Shown here in pieces: positions 7,628-14,053 of a DNA stretch of 14,439 nt. The notes under the pieces are model-generated. The model searched no databases. It saw nothing but the letters and a program-made list of their open reading frames with translations, and was not told the DNA's origin. The stretch is from Gammaproteobacteria bacterium. Lineage in GTDB: Bacteria; Pseudomonadota; Gammaproteobacteria; Arenicellales; Poriferihabitantaceae. The stretch is taken from contig JAHRAW010000022.1 of the NCBI GenBank assembly GCA_020027415.1, positions 1 through 14,439 on the forward strand, given 5' to 3'. Each line of letters opens with the position of its first letter. Position 1 is the first letter of the stretch. Both the position numbers and the translations under genes were made by a program.

Positions 7628-7655
7628 GGCGGACGGCAATCCGCCCTTTCTTTTT
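7628..7655 (+). terminator. intrinsic terminator of the sucCD operon
   Basis: GGCGGA (7628-7633), loop CGGCAA, TCCGCC (7640-7645), then CTTTCTTTTT. The six-pair GC-rich stem followed by a T tract, 18 bases after the sucD stop, is a textbook Rho-independent terminator. It separates sucCD from rne. Confidence 0.88.
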
Positions 7656-7681
7656 CGCCATTCCCGCCATCCCATTTCGTC

Positions 7682-7701
7682 ATTCCCGCGAAAGCGGGAA
7701 T
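7682..7701. repeat. dRS3/REP-like palindrome ATTCCCGC-GAAA-GCGGGAAT
   Basis: A perfect eight-base inverted repeat around GAAA. It has the same ATTCCCGC...GCGGGAAT termini as the Neisseria dRS3 repeat and similar interspersed elements common in proteobacterial genomes. A partial copy, CATTCCCGCCAT, lies just upstream (7659-7670). It sits between the sucCD terminator and the next promoter, the usual type of place for such elements. It could add to termination of transcripts passing through the first hairpin. Confidence 0.7.
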
Positions 7702-7730
7702 CTCCTCCGAGAACCCGCGATCAATTATTC

Positions 7731-7759
7731 TTGCGTTCGCCCGCCGAGTTTGTTATATT
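7731..7759 (+). promoter_or_regulatory. sigma-70-like promoter, distal to rne
   Basis: TTGCGT (7731-7736) and TATATT (7754-7759) at exactly 17 bases. Transcription would begin near 7766. The first reading frame of any weight downstream is rne, about 680 bases away. The promoter therefore drives either a very long rne leader or a separate untranslated RNA. Confidence 0.45.
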
Positions 7760-8041
7760 GCGCGCTCGGCTCGCATTCTCGCGCCCGCGGATGACCAATC
7801 AGCCGCTTGCGGAACATAGTTGGTAGTTTGCCGAGCCAATGGTAAGTTAACCGGCGATCAATTTTTGACCGCCACCATGGGGCAAAACGCCCGACAAAGT
7901 TGACAAAGTTTAATTTGGGCGGAGGCGCCCAACCGAGGAAGACAAGGTTTGCGCGGCGGCAAAGCGCCGTCGGCATCAATGGTATGTATTATCAACAAAC
8001 GATTGCGAAGTTTCGCCGGTCGCGGTTTCCGCTCACATGAT

Positions 8042-8070
8042 TTGCGATGGCAACTCAACTGACCGATTAT
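8042..8070 (+). promoter_or_regulatory. sigma-70-like promoter, proximal to rne
   Basis: TTGCGA (8042-8047) and GATTAT (8065-8070) with 17 bases between. A start near 8077 would give a leader of about 370 bases, close to the 361-base leader known for E. coli rne. The boxes are moderate matches, so this is a candidate only. Confidence 0.35.
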
Positions 8071-8198
8071 CTACTGATGAACCCCTCGCAATTCGGCGCA
8101 ATTGCCGGCGCGGCAAATGCAAGCTCGAATTTGCCTGAGTCCGTCTGAGCTTGCCGCCGCTTGCATCGTGGCATGCCATTTGTTGTGATACCCCCCAA

Positions 8199-8277
8199 CG
8201 CGGAAAATTGCGCGTGGCGCGCGGCTGCAAAAAGCGCGCCACGTCGCGCTTGAATTGGGCGAGCGCAATTTTCCGCG
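8199..8277 (+). promoter_or_regulatory. long nested stem-loop in the rne leader
   Basis: Fifteen perfectly paired bases, CGCGGAAAATTGCGC (8199-8213) with GCGCAATTTTCCGCG (8263-8277), enclose a second perfect hairpin GTGGCGCGC (8214-8222) with GCGCGCCAC (8234-8242) and its 11-base loop GGCTGCAAAAA. In the RNA this is one branched structure about 80 bases long, 170 bases upstream of the rne start. In E. coli a leader hairpin (hp2) is the site where RNase E senses its own mRNA; equivalence here is inference from position and structure. It has no T tract, so it is not an intrinsic terminator. Confidence 0.6.
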
Positions 8278-8401
8278 CGCCGCAGCTGGCCGCCGCCTAA
8301 CCCCGTTTTCCTCTCTGCCGCCTCCGCGTGGAACTACGCTGTTTGCGGTCATCCGCATCGGCATGTTGAATGCCTAAATGACCGCACACGCCTGCATGGA
8401 G

Positions 8402-8441
8402 CTGGCGAAAACCGCCCCCGCGGTTCGCCGGCGCCGAGGAG
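8402..8441 (+). promoter_or_regulatory. hairpin abutting the rne ribosome binding site
   Basis: GGCG-AA-AACCGC (8404-8415), loop CCCC, GCGGTT-CGCC (8420-8429) forms a ten-pair stem with a two-base bulge, extendable by C8402-G8431. It ends five bases before GAGGAG (8436-8441), which lies six bases from the rne ATG. The ribosome site itself is strong and unpaired, but a hairpin this close could limit or stage its access. Confidence 0.5.
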
Positions 8442-8447
8442 ACTGAC

Positions 8448-10739
8448 ATGAAAAGAATGCTTTTTAATGCGACGCACCCGGAAGAACTCCGCGTTGCCAT
8501 CGTGGACGGACAACAACTCATCAATCTGGACATAGAGTCCGCGGTCCGCGCCGAAAAAAAGGGCAATATCTACAAAGCCGTGGTGACCAGAGTGGAGCCC
8601 GGATTAGAAGCGGCGTTTGTTGAATACGGCACCAGCCGCCAAGGTTTTCTGCCGCTCAAAGATATACACCGCGACTACTTTACCGGGCAACCCGCCAACA
8701 CTTCGCCGGCGCAAAGCAAAATCGCCGAAGTCGTCCGCGAAGGGCAAGAGATGACCGTGCAAGTGAGCAAGGACGAGCGCGGCGGCAAAGGCGCGGCGCT
8801 GACCACTTTCATCAGCCTAGCCGGGCGTTTTCTGGTGCTGATGCCGAACAACCCCAAAAAGGGCGGCATCTCGCGGCGCGTGTCCGGCGAGGAAAGATTG
8901 GATCTGCGTCAAATTTTAGCCAATTTGGAGGGCGGCGAGCAGCATGCTTTAATCGCCCGCACCGCCGGGCTTGGTCGCAGTGCGGAAGAATTGCAGTGGG
9001 ATTTGGATTTCTTGCTGAAACTATGGAAAAGCCTGGAAGAAGCCGCCGCCGACCTCAAAGCGCCGCGCTTGATTTATCAGGAAAGCAACCTGATTGTGCG
9101 CTCCCTGCGCGATTATCTGGCCGACGATATCGCCGAAATTATTGTCGATGAGCAGGAAATCCACGAGCGTGCGCAACGCTTCATGCAACAAGTCATGCCG
9201 CACAACCTCGCCAAACTGAAATACCACAGCGAGCCGACGCCGCTGTTTTCCAGATTCCAGATTGAGCATCAAATTGAAGCGGCGTTTCAGCGCGAAATGC
9301 GGCTGCCGTCCGGCGGCGCCATTGTCATAGACCATACCGAAGCGTTGGTCGCCATTGATATCAACTCGGCGCGCGCCACCAAAGGCGCGGATATTGAGGA
9401 GACGGCGTTGCAAACCAACCTGGAAGCGGTTGATGAAATCGCCCGTCAGTTGCGCGTTCGCGACCTCGGCGGGTTAGTGGTGATGGACCTAATTGATATG
9501 GCAAGCAACCAAAACCAGCGCGCGGTAGAAATGCGACTGCATAACGCGCTGAAACTGGACCGCGCGCGCACCCAAGTCGGCAGAATATCGCGATTTAGTC
9601 TGTTGGAAATGTCGCGGCAACGCTTGCGCGCATCCATCAGCGACGCCAATTACCGCGATTGCCCGCGCTGCCAAGGCAACGGCACGATTCGCAGCGTGGT
9701 TTCCGCATCGCTGAGCGTGCTCCGCTTGCTTGAAGAAAAAGCGCTGCAGGAGAGCACCGAAGCGCTGCAGGTCATCCTGCCGCTGGACATGGCGGCTTAT
9801 TTGCTCAACGAGAAGCGCTACGAAGTCAGTCGGCTGGAATCCAGATTGGCGTCGCGCATCATCATCATTCCGAGCGAGCAACTTTCCAGCCCGCACTTTC
9901 AAATCAAACGGTTGCGCGGCGATGAAGTTAAAGCCCTGGGCGAGTTACCCAGTTACCAGCAGCCTTTTGAGTTAGAGAGCGACCAGGAGGAGCCAATTCT
10001 CGCCAGTTTGAAACCAGCAGTGGCGGAAAAACCGCACATTCATTTGCACCAGATTAAGCGCGATAAAGTGCCGACTCGGTTTGGCAAAGGCCGCCGCCAA
10101 ACAACGGGCGCGCGCAAGCCGCGCGGCGGCGGCTTGTTCAGCCGATTGTTGGCGGGGGTGCGAAACGCATTCGGCGGGCGCAAAGCGAAGCCTCGCGCAT
10201 CTCTCAATAAAGGTAAGGCGTCAGCCGCAAACGCGTCCCGCGCCGGCAATAATCGCCGCGCGCCACAATCGCAATCGCAGCAGCAACGGTCGCGGACGCG
10301 CGGCGGTCGCAACCCGAACGCGGCGTCAGGAAACCGCGCACCGCAACCGCGTCGCAACAGCGGCGCGCAGTCTGGGGCAGGCAAGCCGCGCGGCAATGTG
10401 CGCAGTTCGCAGCCGCGCGCTAATCAGGCTGGGCAGGCAAGTCACGCAAAAAGGTCGGGCAACATCGCCCTTGCCCCGGTAACTACGTCGGCGCGCGCGG
10501 AAACTCCGCAAGCCTCGCCAGCCAAGCCGCCTCGCCAAACTTCGGCAACGCAGCAAGCGCAGCGCGCCGCTGAGCCGTCCAATCCGGGCGCCGAATCGCC
10601 GCCGCCCACGACCCGCCGTGATTTCGCCGCGCACAACCCGTCCCAACGGGTGGGACACCGCGCACCGAAAAATTTAGACGAGCCAAACTTAGGCGAACCG
10701 GGAGCCTTCCGAGAGGTTGGGGGAACCCGAGAGGCTTAG
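8448..10739 (+). CDS. rne: ribonuclease E
   Basis: 763 residues (E. coli 1061; the difference is in the C-terminal half). It is an endonuclease of mRNA decay and rRNA/tRNA processing. Seen: start MKRMLFNATHPEELRVAIVD; S1 domain about 36-125; 5' sensor region with KGAALTTFISLAGR (114-127); DNase I-like catalytic site with D304 (VAIDIN) and D347 (VVMDLIDM); zinc-link CPRC (405-408), one residue off E. coli numbering; and the small domain to about 510. GGLFSRLLAGVRNAF (561-575) matches the amphipathic membrane-targeting helix that follows the catalytic domain in E. coli, which separates this from RNase G. Residues 540-684 contain no Asp or Glu and are rich in Arg, Ala, Gln and Asn, with RGG-type motifs: a disordered RNA-binding arm. 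No enolase- or PNPase-binding segment is recognisable. The last residues are encoded by an 18-base tandem repeat that includes the stop. Confidence 0.96.
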   Translation: MKRMLFNATHPEELRVAIVDGQQLINLDIESAVRAEKKGNIYKAVVTRVEPGLEAAFVEYGTSRQGFLPLKDIHRDYFTGQPANTSPAQSKIAEVVREGQEMTVQVSKDERGGKGAALTTFISLAGRFLVLMPNNPKKGGISRRVSGEERLDLRQILANLEGGEQHALIARTAGLGRSAEELQWDLDFLLKLWKSLEEAAADLKAPRLIYQESNLIVRSLRDYLADDIAEIIVDEQEIHERAQRFMQQVMPHNLAKLKYHSEPTPLFSRFQIEHQIEAAFQREMRLPSGGAIVIDHTEALVAIDINSARATKGADIEETALQTNLEAVDEIARQLRVRDLGGLVVMDLIDMASNQNQRAVEMRLHNALKLDRARTQVGRISRFSLLEMSRQRLRASISDANYRDCPRCQGNGTIRSVVSASLSVLRLLEEKALQESTEALQVILPLDMAAYLLNEKRYEVSRLESRLASRIIIIPSEQLSSPHFQIKRLRGDEVKALGELPSYQQPFELESDQEEPILASLKPAVAEKPHIHLHQIKRDKVPTRFGKGRRQTTGARKPRGGGLFSRLLAGVRNAFGGRKAKPRASLNKGKASAANASRAGNNRRAPQSQSQQQRSRTRGGRNPNAASGNRAPQPRRNSGAQSGAGKPRGNVRSSQPRANQAGQASHAKRSGNIALAPVTTSARAETPQASPAKPPRQTSATQQAQRAAEPSNPGAESPPPTTRRDFAAHNPSQRVGHRAPKNLDEPNLGEPGAFREVGGTREA

Positions 10740-10758
10740 GGAAATCGAGAGGCTTAGG
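10710..10758 (+). repeat. three-copy 18-base tandem repeat across the rne stop codon
   Basis: CGAGAGGTTGGGG (10710), CGAGAGGCTTAGG (10728-10740) and CGAGAGGCTTAGG (10746-10758) recur at a strict 18-base period. The period is six codons, so copy number changes would keep frame until the TAG (10737-10739) that lies inside the second copy. The last two copies share a perfect 13-mer. Confidence 0.8.
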
Positions 10759-10761
10759 CGC

Positions 10762-10793
10762 AAAAAGGGGGTTGCCCAAATCGTTCAACCCCC
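10762..10793 (-). terminator. intrinsic terminator of the cbbQ-rpiA transcript
   Basis: On the minus strand GGGGGTTG, an 11-base loop, and CAACCCCC are followed directly by TTTTTG. The eight-pair stem with five T residues reads out of rpiA, whose stop is about 240 bases upstream at 11035. On the plus strand the stem lies 28 bases after the rne stop but has no T tract after it, so it is best assigned to the minus strand. Confidence 0.75.
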
Positions 10794-11034
10794 ACCGCCC
10801 CGATTCCGCAACCACTTGCACCTGCGCACGCGCCGCCGCGGGAAGTTCCCTCTGACCATGACAACAAGGCTAACCTAACCCCGCGCGACCGCCGATTTGG
10901 GCGGCGGGGCAAGTTTCAAAGTTTCATTGGGGCTTGGGAAATGGCGGGGGAATTATGCGCGCATGCGCGGCGTAGGGTTGGCTTGTCAGCGTAGCCAAGT
11001 AGCAAGCCAAGCGGGGCCGCTTAGCGTTCAGCAC

Positions 11035-11691
11035 TCAGCGAATTACTTCCACCCCGTTTTCCCCGCCAAGCAGCAACACATCCGCCCCGCGCAAGGCGAA
11101 CAGCCCCACGGTCACCACCCCGGGGAATTGGTTAATCCGCTGTTCCATCTGTATTGGGTTGCTGATGGCAAGATTGCGCGCATGCAGAATGATATTGCCG
11201 TTGTCGGTGGTGAAATCGGCGCGCAGTTGCGGCAGTGCGCCCAGCCCGGCGAGGGCGCGCCCGACCAGGCTTTGCGCCATCGGAATCACCTCAATCGGCA
11301 GCGGGAATTCGCCTAAGGTTGGCACCAGTTTGCTGTGGTCGGCGATACAGACGAATTTTTCGCTGGCTTGGGCGATGATTTTTTCCCGCGTCAGCGCGCC
11401 GCCGCCGCCCTTGATAAGATGCAAGTGATGGGTGGCTTCATCGGCGCCATCCACATAAATCGGCACTTTGCCCACTTGATTTAAATCCAGCACGGTAATG
11501 CCGCGCGCGCGCATGCGGTCGGCGGTGGCTATTGAACTGGCGACGCCGCCGTCAATTTTACCCTTGAGTTTTGCCAACTCGTCAATGAAAAAATGCACCG
11601 TGGAGCCGGAGCCGACGCCGACAATATCGCCGCTCTCAATGTAGTCCAGGGCGGCGCGCGCCGCGGCTTGCTTTTGCTGGTCGCGGTGCAT
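11035..11691 (-). CDS. rpiA: ribose-5-phosphate isomerase A
   Basis: 218 residues (219 in E. coli). It interconverts ribose-5-phosphate and ribulose-5-phosphate in the pentose phosphate pathway, and in autotrophs it regenerates the RuBisCO substrate precursor in the Calvin cycle. Seen: VGVGSGSTVHFFIDEL (24-39, phosphate loop), VDGADEA with D81 and D84, KGGGGAL with K94, catalytic E103 and K121; all fall at E. coli numbering. The chosen start (MHRDQQKQAA) fits the family; an ATG 60 bases further up (11751) would add 20 unconserved residues inside cbbQ. It starts seven bases after the cbbQ stop with no clear ribosome site, so it is probably translated by coupling. The pairing with cbbQ supports a carbon-fixation setting. 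Confidence 0.96.
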   Translation of the reverse strand: MHRDQQKQAAARAALDYIESGDIVGVGSGSTVHFFIDELAKLKGKIDGGVASSIATADRMRARGITVLDLNQVGKVPIYVDGADEATHHLHLIKGGGGALTREKIIAQASEKFVCIADHSKLVPTLGEFPLPIEVIPMAQSLVGRALAGLGALPQLRADFTTDNGNIILHARNLAISNPIQMEQRINQFPGVVTVGLFALRGADVLLLGGENGVEVIR

Positions 11692-11698
11692 TACTAAG

Positions 11699-12508
11699 TC
11701 AAAACAACGCCGCGCTGAGTTGGTTAATCGCCATCCGCATCTCCGGGTCATCGGTCAAGGTTTCTGCAATGGCGCCGCGGCAGGCGGCGCGCGGCGGTAT
11801 GCCGATTGCCATGAGTTTTGCCGCATGCACCAGCAGGCGGGTGCTGGCGCCTTCTTGTAAGCCGTTGCCTTTGAGGTTGCGGGTCATGGCGGCGTATTTG
11901 ACTAATTTTTCGGCGGTCGCCGCCGCCAAGCCGGATTCTTGCACGATAATCTTGGTCTCCAGTTGCGCGTTCGGGTAGTTGAATTCAATCGCCACGAAAC
12001 GCTGCCGGGTGCTGGGTTTGAGGTCTTTCAAAACGCTCTGATAGCCCGGATTATAGGAAATGGCGAGGCAGAATTCGGGCGGCGCGCGCAGGTGTTCGCC
12101 GGTCTTTTCAATGGGTAGCGCGCGGCGGTCGTCCGCCAGCGGATGAATCACCACAGTGGTGTCTTTGCGCGCCTCCACGATTTCATCCAAATAACAAATG
12201 CCGCCGCCGCGCACCGCGCGCGTGAGCGGTCCATCCACCCAGCGCGTTTCGCCGCCGACTAACAAATACCGCCCGACTAAATCGGACGAGGTCAAATCAT
12301 CGTGGCAGGCGACCGTCACCAAAGGGCGCGCTAACCGCCATGCCAAGTGTTCAATAAAACGCGTTTTGCCGCAGCCGGTCGGACCTTTCAGCAGCACCGG
12401 TATGGCGTTGCGATAAGCCGCTTCAAACAATTCAATCTCGTTGTGTTGCGAGGCGTAGTACGGTTCGCGGGTGATGAGGTATTCTTGCAGGGCGGGTTCG
12501 GCGGGCAT
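11699..12508 (-). CDS. cbbQ: MoxR-class AAA+ ATPase, CbbQ/NorQ family, probably RuBisCO activase CbbQ
   Basis: 269 residues. CbbQ forms a hexamer that, with the adaptor CbbO, removes inhibitory sugar phosphates from RuBisCO; NorQ relatives do a similar job for nitric oxide reductase. Seen: N-terminal EPYYASQHNEIELFEAAYR, Walker A GPTGCGKT (42-49), VACHDDLTSSDLVGRYLL (66-83), Walker B ICYLDE (104-109), sensor-1 SYNPGYQS (151-158), STRQRF arginine region (166-171), and RNLKGNGLQEGASTRLLVHA (210-229). The last motif is CbbQ-like rather than NorQ-like; CHDDLT occurs in both. Adjacent rpiA and the nearby qmo genes favour a chemoautotroph. No cbbO or RuBisCO gene is in the window, and no nor genes either. 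It is divergent from qmoA across 186 bases that contain A-tracts and a tandem octamer. Confidence 0.8.
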   Translation of the reverse strand: MPAEPALQEYLITREPYYASQHNEIELFEAAYRNAIPVLLKGPTGCGKTRFIEHLAWRLARPLVTVACHDDLTSSDLVGRYLLVGGETRWVDGPLTRAVRGGGICYLDEIVEARKDTTVVIHPLADDRRALPIEKTGEHLRAPPEFCLAISYNPGYQSVLKDLKPSTRQRFVAIEFNYPNAQLETKIIVQESGLAAATAEKLVKYAAMTRNLKGNGLQEGASTRLLVHAAKLMAIGIPPRAACRGAIAETLTDDPEMRMAINQLSAALF

Positions 12509-12520
12509 GGGCGGCGACGC

Positions 12521-12568
12521 ATTAAAAAAAGTTAAAAAATTCGTTGGCGAAGGGTTGTCAGGTTGTCA
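12521..12568. promoter_or_regulatory. divergent cbbQ/qmoA control region with A-tracts and tandem octamer
   Basis: Two A-tracts (A7 at 12524-12530, A6 at 12534-12539) are spaced about one helical turn apart, a pattern that bends DNA. Next comes a tandem octamer GGTTGTCA-GGTTGTCA (12553-12568). Read on the minus strand its distal end forms TTGACA (12569-12564), a perfect -35 hexamer, but no good -10 box follows at 16-18 bases. The region could be an operator for cbbQ-rpiA and qmo; that is inference from position. Confidence 0.35.
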
Positions 12569-12622
12569 ATTGGGAACCGCGGTCAGGCGTCAAAATGGTG
12601 TCTAGCATCGGGCTTTATTCGG

Positions 12623-12631
12623 TGGTATAGT
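12623..12631 (+). promoter_or_regulatory. extended -10 promoter for qmoA
   Basis: TGGTATAGT is an extended -10 (TG-N-TATAGT, five of six consensus positions). The -35 position holds TAGCAT, a poor match. A start near 12638 gives a leader of about 57 bases to the qmoA ATG at 12695. Confidence 0.42.
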
Positions 12632-12694
12632 AAAGCATCCACCGACAAAAATAAAACCAAGCCGCCGAGCATTGCGTGCAACCAGAACAGTAAA

Positions 12695-14053
12695 ATGACT
12701 GATCACCTTGACGCGTTCGCCACCAATCAAACCATCCTCGTAGTCGGCGGCGGGATTAGCGGCATGACCGCGGCGGTGGAAGCCGCTGAATGCGGTAAAG
12801 AAGTGATTTTGCTGGAAAAAACCGCCAGCCTCGGCGGGCGGGTCGCGCAACTCTACAAATACTTCCCCAAGTTATGCCGCCCCAGTTGCGGGCAGGAAAT
12901 CAACCAACGCCGCATCAAAGCCAGCCCGCGCTTGCGGGTGCTGACGATGGCGGAAATCGTCAGCGTCAGCGGGCGCGCCGGCGACTATACCGCCACGGTT
13001 ACCATCAAGCCGCGCTATGTCACCGAGAATTGCACCGCCTGCGGCGAATGCGCGCGCGCGGTGAGCGCCGAGATTCCGCATCCGCATAACTACAACCTGA
13101 GCAAGATCAAAGCCGCCTACCTGCCGAATCACCTGGCGTATCCGCAACGCTATGTGTTAGACCCGTGCATCGTGCATGGCGAACTGCGCGCGCAAGGCGC
13201 AGCCGCCAAAGCCGCCTGCCGTTATGATGCGATTGATTTGGATATGCGCGAACAAACCGTGCACCTCAAATGCGGCGCGGTGATTTTCGCCACCGGATGG
13301 CGCCCCTATGACGCCGCCAAAATCCAGCCGTACGGATATGCGCGGCTTGCCAATGTAATTACCAGCGTTGAATTTGAACGCTTGGCGGATCCGGACGGAC
13401 CTAGCGGCGGCAAGTTGCTGCGCCCATCGGATGGCAAGCCGGCCAAGAATATCGCTTTCGTGCAATGCGCCGGCTCGCGCGACCGCAACCATCTTGCCCA
13501 CTGCTCGCGCATCTGTTGCATGGCGTCGCTAAAACACTGCGCCTATGTCGGGGCGTTGTATGAAGACGATGCGGAGGCAAGCGCCACCATTTACTACATT
13601 GATATCCGCACCATTGACCGCTTTGAAGATTTTGAAAACAAGGTGCGCAGCGACCCGCGTGTGCGGTTTATTAAATCCAAAGTCGCCAACATTGAGCAAG
13701 ACCCGGCGAGCGGCAATCCGATTCTAAAAGGCGTGGATACCCACGGCTACCAACGCTACGCCAACGCGCACGATTTGGCGGTGTTGGCGATTGGCATGCA
13801 GCCGAGCGTGGATATCGCCGCTCTGGTCGCCCCGCTCGCCGACGAAGAGCGGGCGAGCATGCAGGTGGATTCCAGCGGCTTTATTCAACTGCCGCCGAGC
13901 GGCGCGCGCGCCCATGACAACGCGCCCGGCATATTCACCGCGGGTTGCGCGAGCGATGCGCTGGATGTCAATCGCTCGGTGCAGGGCGCTACGGCGGCGG
14001 CGCTGCGCGCCATTCAGGTAGTTAATCGGGTGGCGGCGGAGGCAAAAACATGA
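12695..14053 (+). CDS. qmoA: Qmo complex flavoprotein subunit QmoA (HdrA-like)
   Basis: 452 residues. QmoABC links the quinone pool to APS reductase; in sulfur oxidisers it is thought to take electrons from sulfite oxidation. Seen: FAD Rossmann motif ILVVGGGISGMTAA (14-27), LGGRVAQLYKYFPKLCRPSC (47-66, the QmoA-type Cys pair C61/C65), C113-x2-C116-x2-C119 in CTACGEC, AYLPNHLAYPQRYVLDP (141-157), ATGWRPYDAAKIQPYGY (199-215), the HdrA/QmoA signature FVQCAGSRDRNHLAHCSRIC (255-274), and the C-terminal FAD motif GIFTAGCAS (412-420). The fourth Cys expected for a classical ferredoxin motif is V123. The ATG at 12695 fits the family; an in-frame ATG at 12563 would add 44 unconserved residues. Generic HdrA is less likely given the AYLPNHLAYPQRY block and the QmoB-like gene downstream. 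Confidence 0.9.
   Translation: MTDHLDAFATNQTILVVGGGISGMTAAVEAAECGKEVILLEKTASLGGRVAQLYKYFPKLCRPSCGQEINQRRIKASPRLRVLTMAEIVSVSGRAGDYTATVTIKPRYVTENCTACGECARAVSAEIPHPHNYNLSKIKAAYLPNHLAYPQRYVLDPCIVHGELRAQGAAAKAACRYDAIDLDMREQTVHLKCGAVIFATGWRPYDAAKIQPYGYARLANVITSVEFERLADPDGPSGGKLLRPSDGKPAKNIAFVQCAGSRDRNHLAHCSRICCMASLKHCAYVGALYEDDAEASATIYYIDIRTIDRFEDFENKVRSDPRVRFIKSKVANIEQDPASGNPILKGVDTHGYQRYANAHDLAVLAIGMQPSVDIAALVAPLADEERASMQVDSSGFIQLPPSGARAHDNAPGIFTAGCASDALDVNRSVQGATAAALRAIQVVNRVAAEAKT

Larger units (their letters stand above)
7760..8447 (+). other. non-coding interval: structured rne leader, possible ncRNA
   Basis: No open frame here has a ribosome site, family resemblance or neighbour coupling. 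What it holds: a tandem 9-mer GACAAAGTT x2 (7893-7910); hairpin TTGGGCG-GAGG-CGCCCAA (7915-7932); hairpin CGGCG/CGCCG (7944-7959); TTGCCG-GCG-CGGCAA (8102-8116); GCAAGCTC/GAGCTTGC (8119-8126 with 8147-8154); and alternative partners GGCAAAT/ATTTGCC (8112-8118 with 8129-8135) and TGCAAGC/GCTTGCA (8118-8124 with 8159-8165), which exclude one another. E. coli rne is autoregulated through a structured 361-base leader, so a similar role is plausible. It does not resemble tmRNA, RNase P, SRP or 6S RNA by the motifs I looked for. Confidence 0.5.

Noticed and set aside
7900..7905. Perfect TTGACA -35 hexamer
   Set aside because: The sequence 16-18 bases downstream is GGAGGCGC, with no -10 box; the hexamer arises from the tandem GACAAAGTT repeat.
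7760..8198. Known structural RNA (RNase P, tmRNA, SRP or 6S RNA) or tRNA gene
   Set aside because: I looked for their hallmark motifs and cloverleaf arms and saw none; short hairpins alone are not specific.
8071..8364. 97-codon minus-strand frame in the rne leader
   Set aside because: No ribosome site, no recognisable motif, Arg/Ala-rich composition typical of chance frames in GC-rich DNA, and it overlaps the perfect stem-loops.
10767..10793. Hairpin taken as the rne terminator
   Set aside because: On the plus strand it is followed by ACCGCCCCGA, with no T tract; on the minus strand it is followed by TTTTT, so it is assigned to cbbQ-rpiA.
11692..11751. 20-residue extension of RpiA reaching into cbbQ
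   Set aside because: RpiA orthologues start close to MHRDQQKQAA, and the catalytic residues then fall at E. coli numbering; the extension is out-of-frame cbbQ sequence.
12695..14053. Generic heterodisulfide reductase HdrA
   Set aside because: The length, the C61/C65 pair, the AYLPNHLAYPQRY block and the downstream QmoB start favour QmoA.
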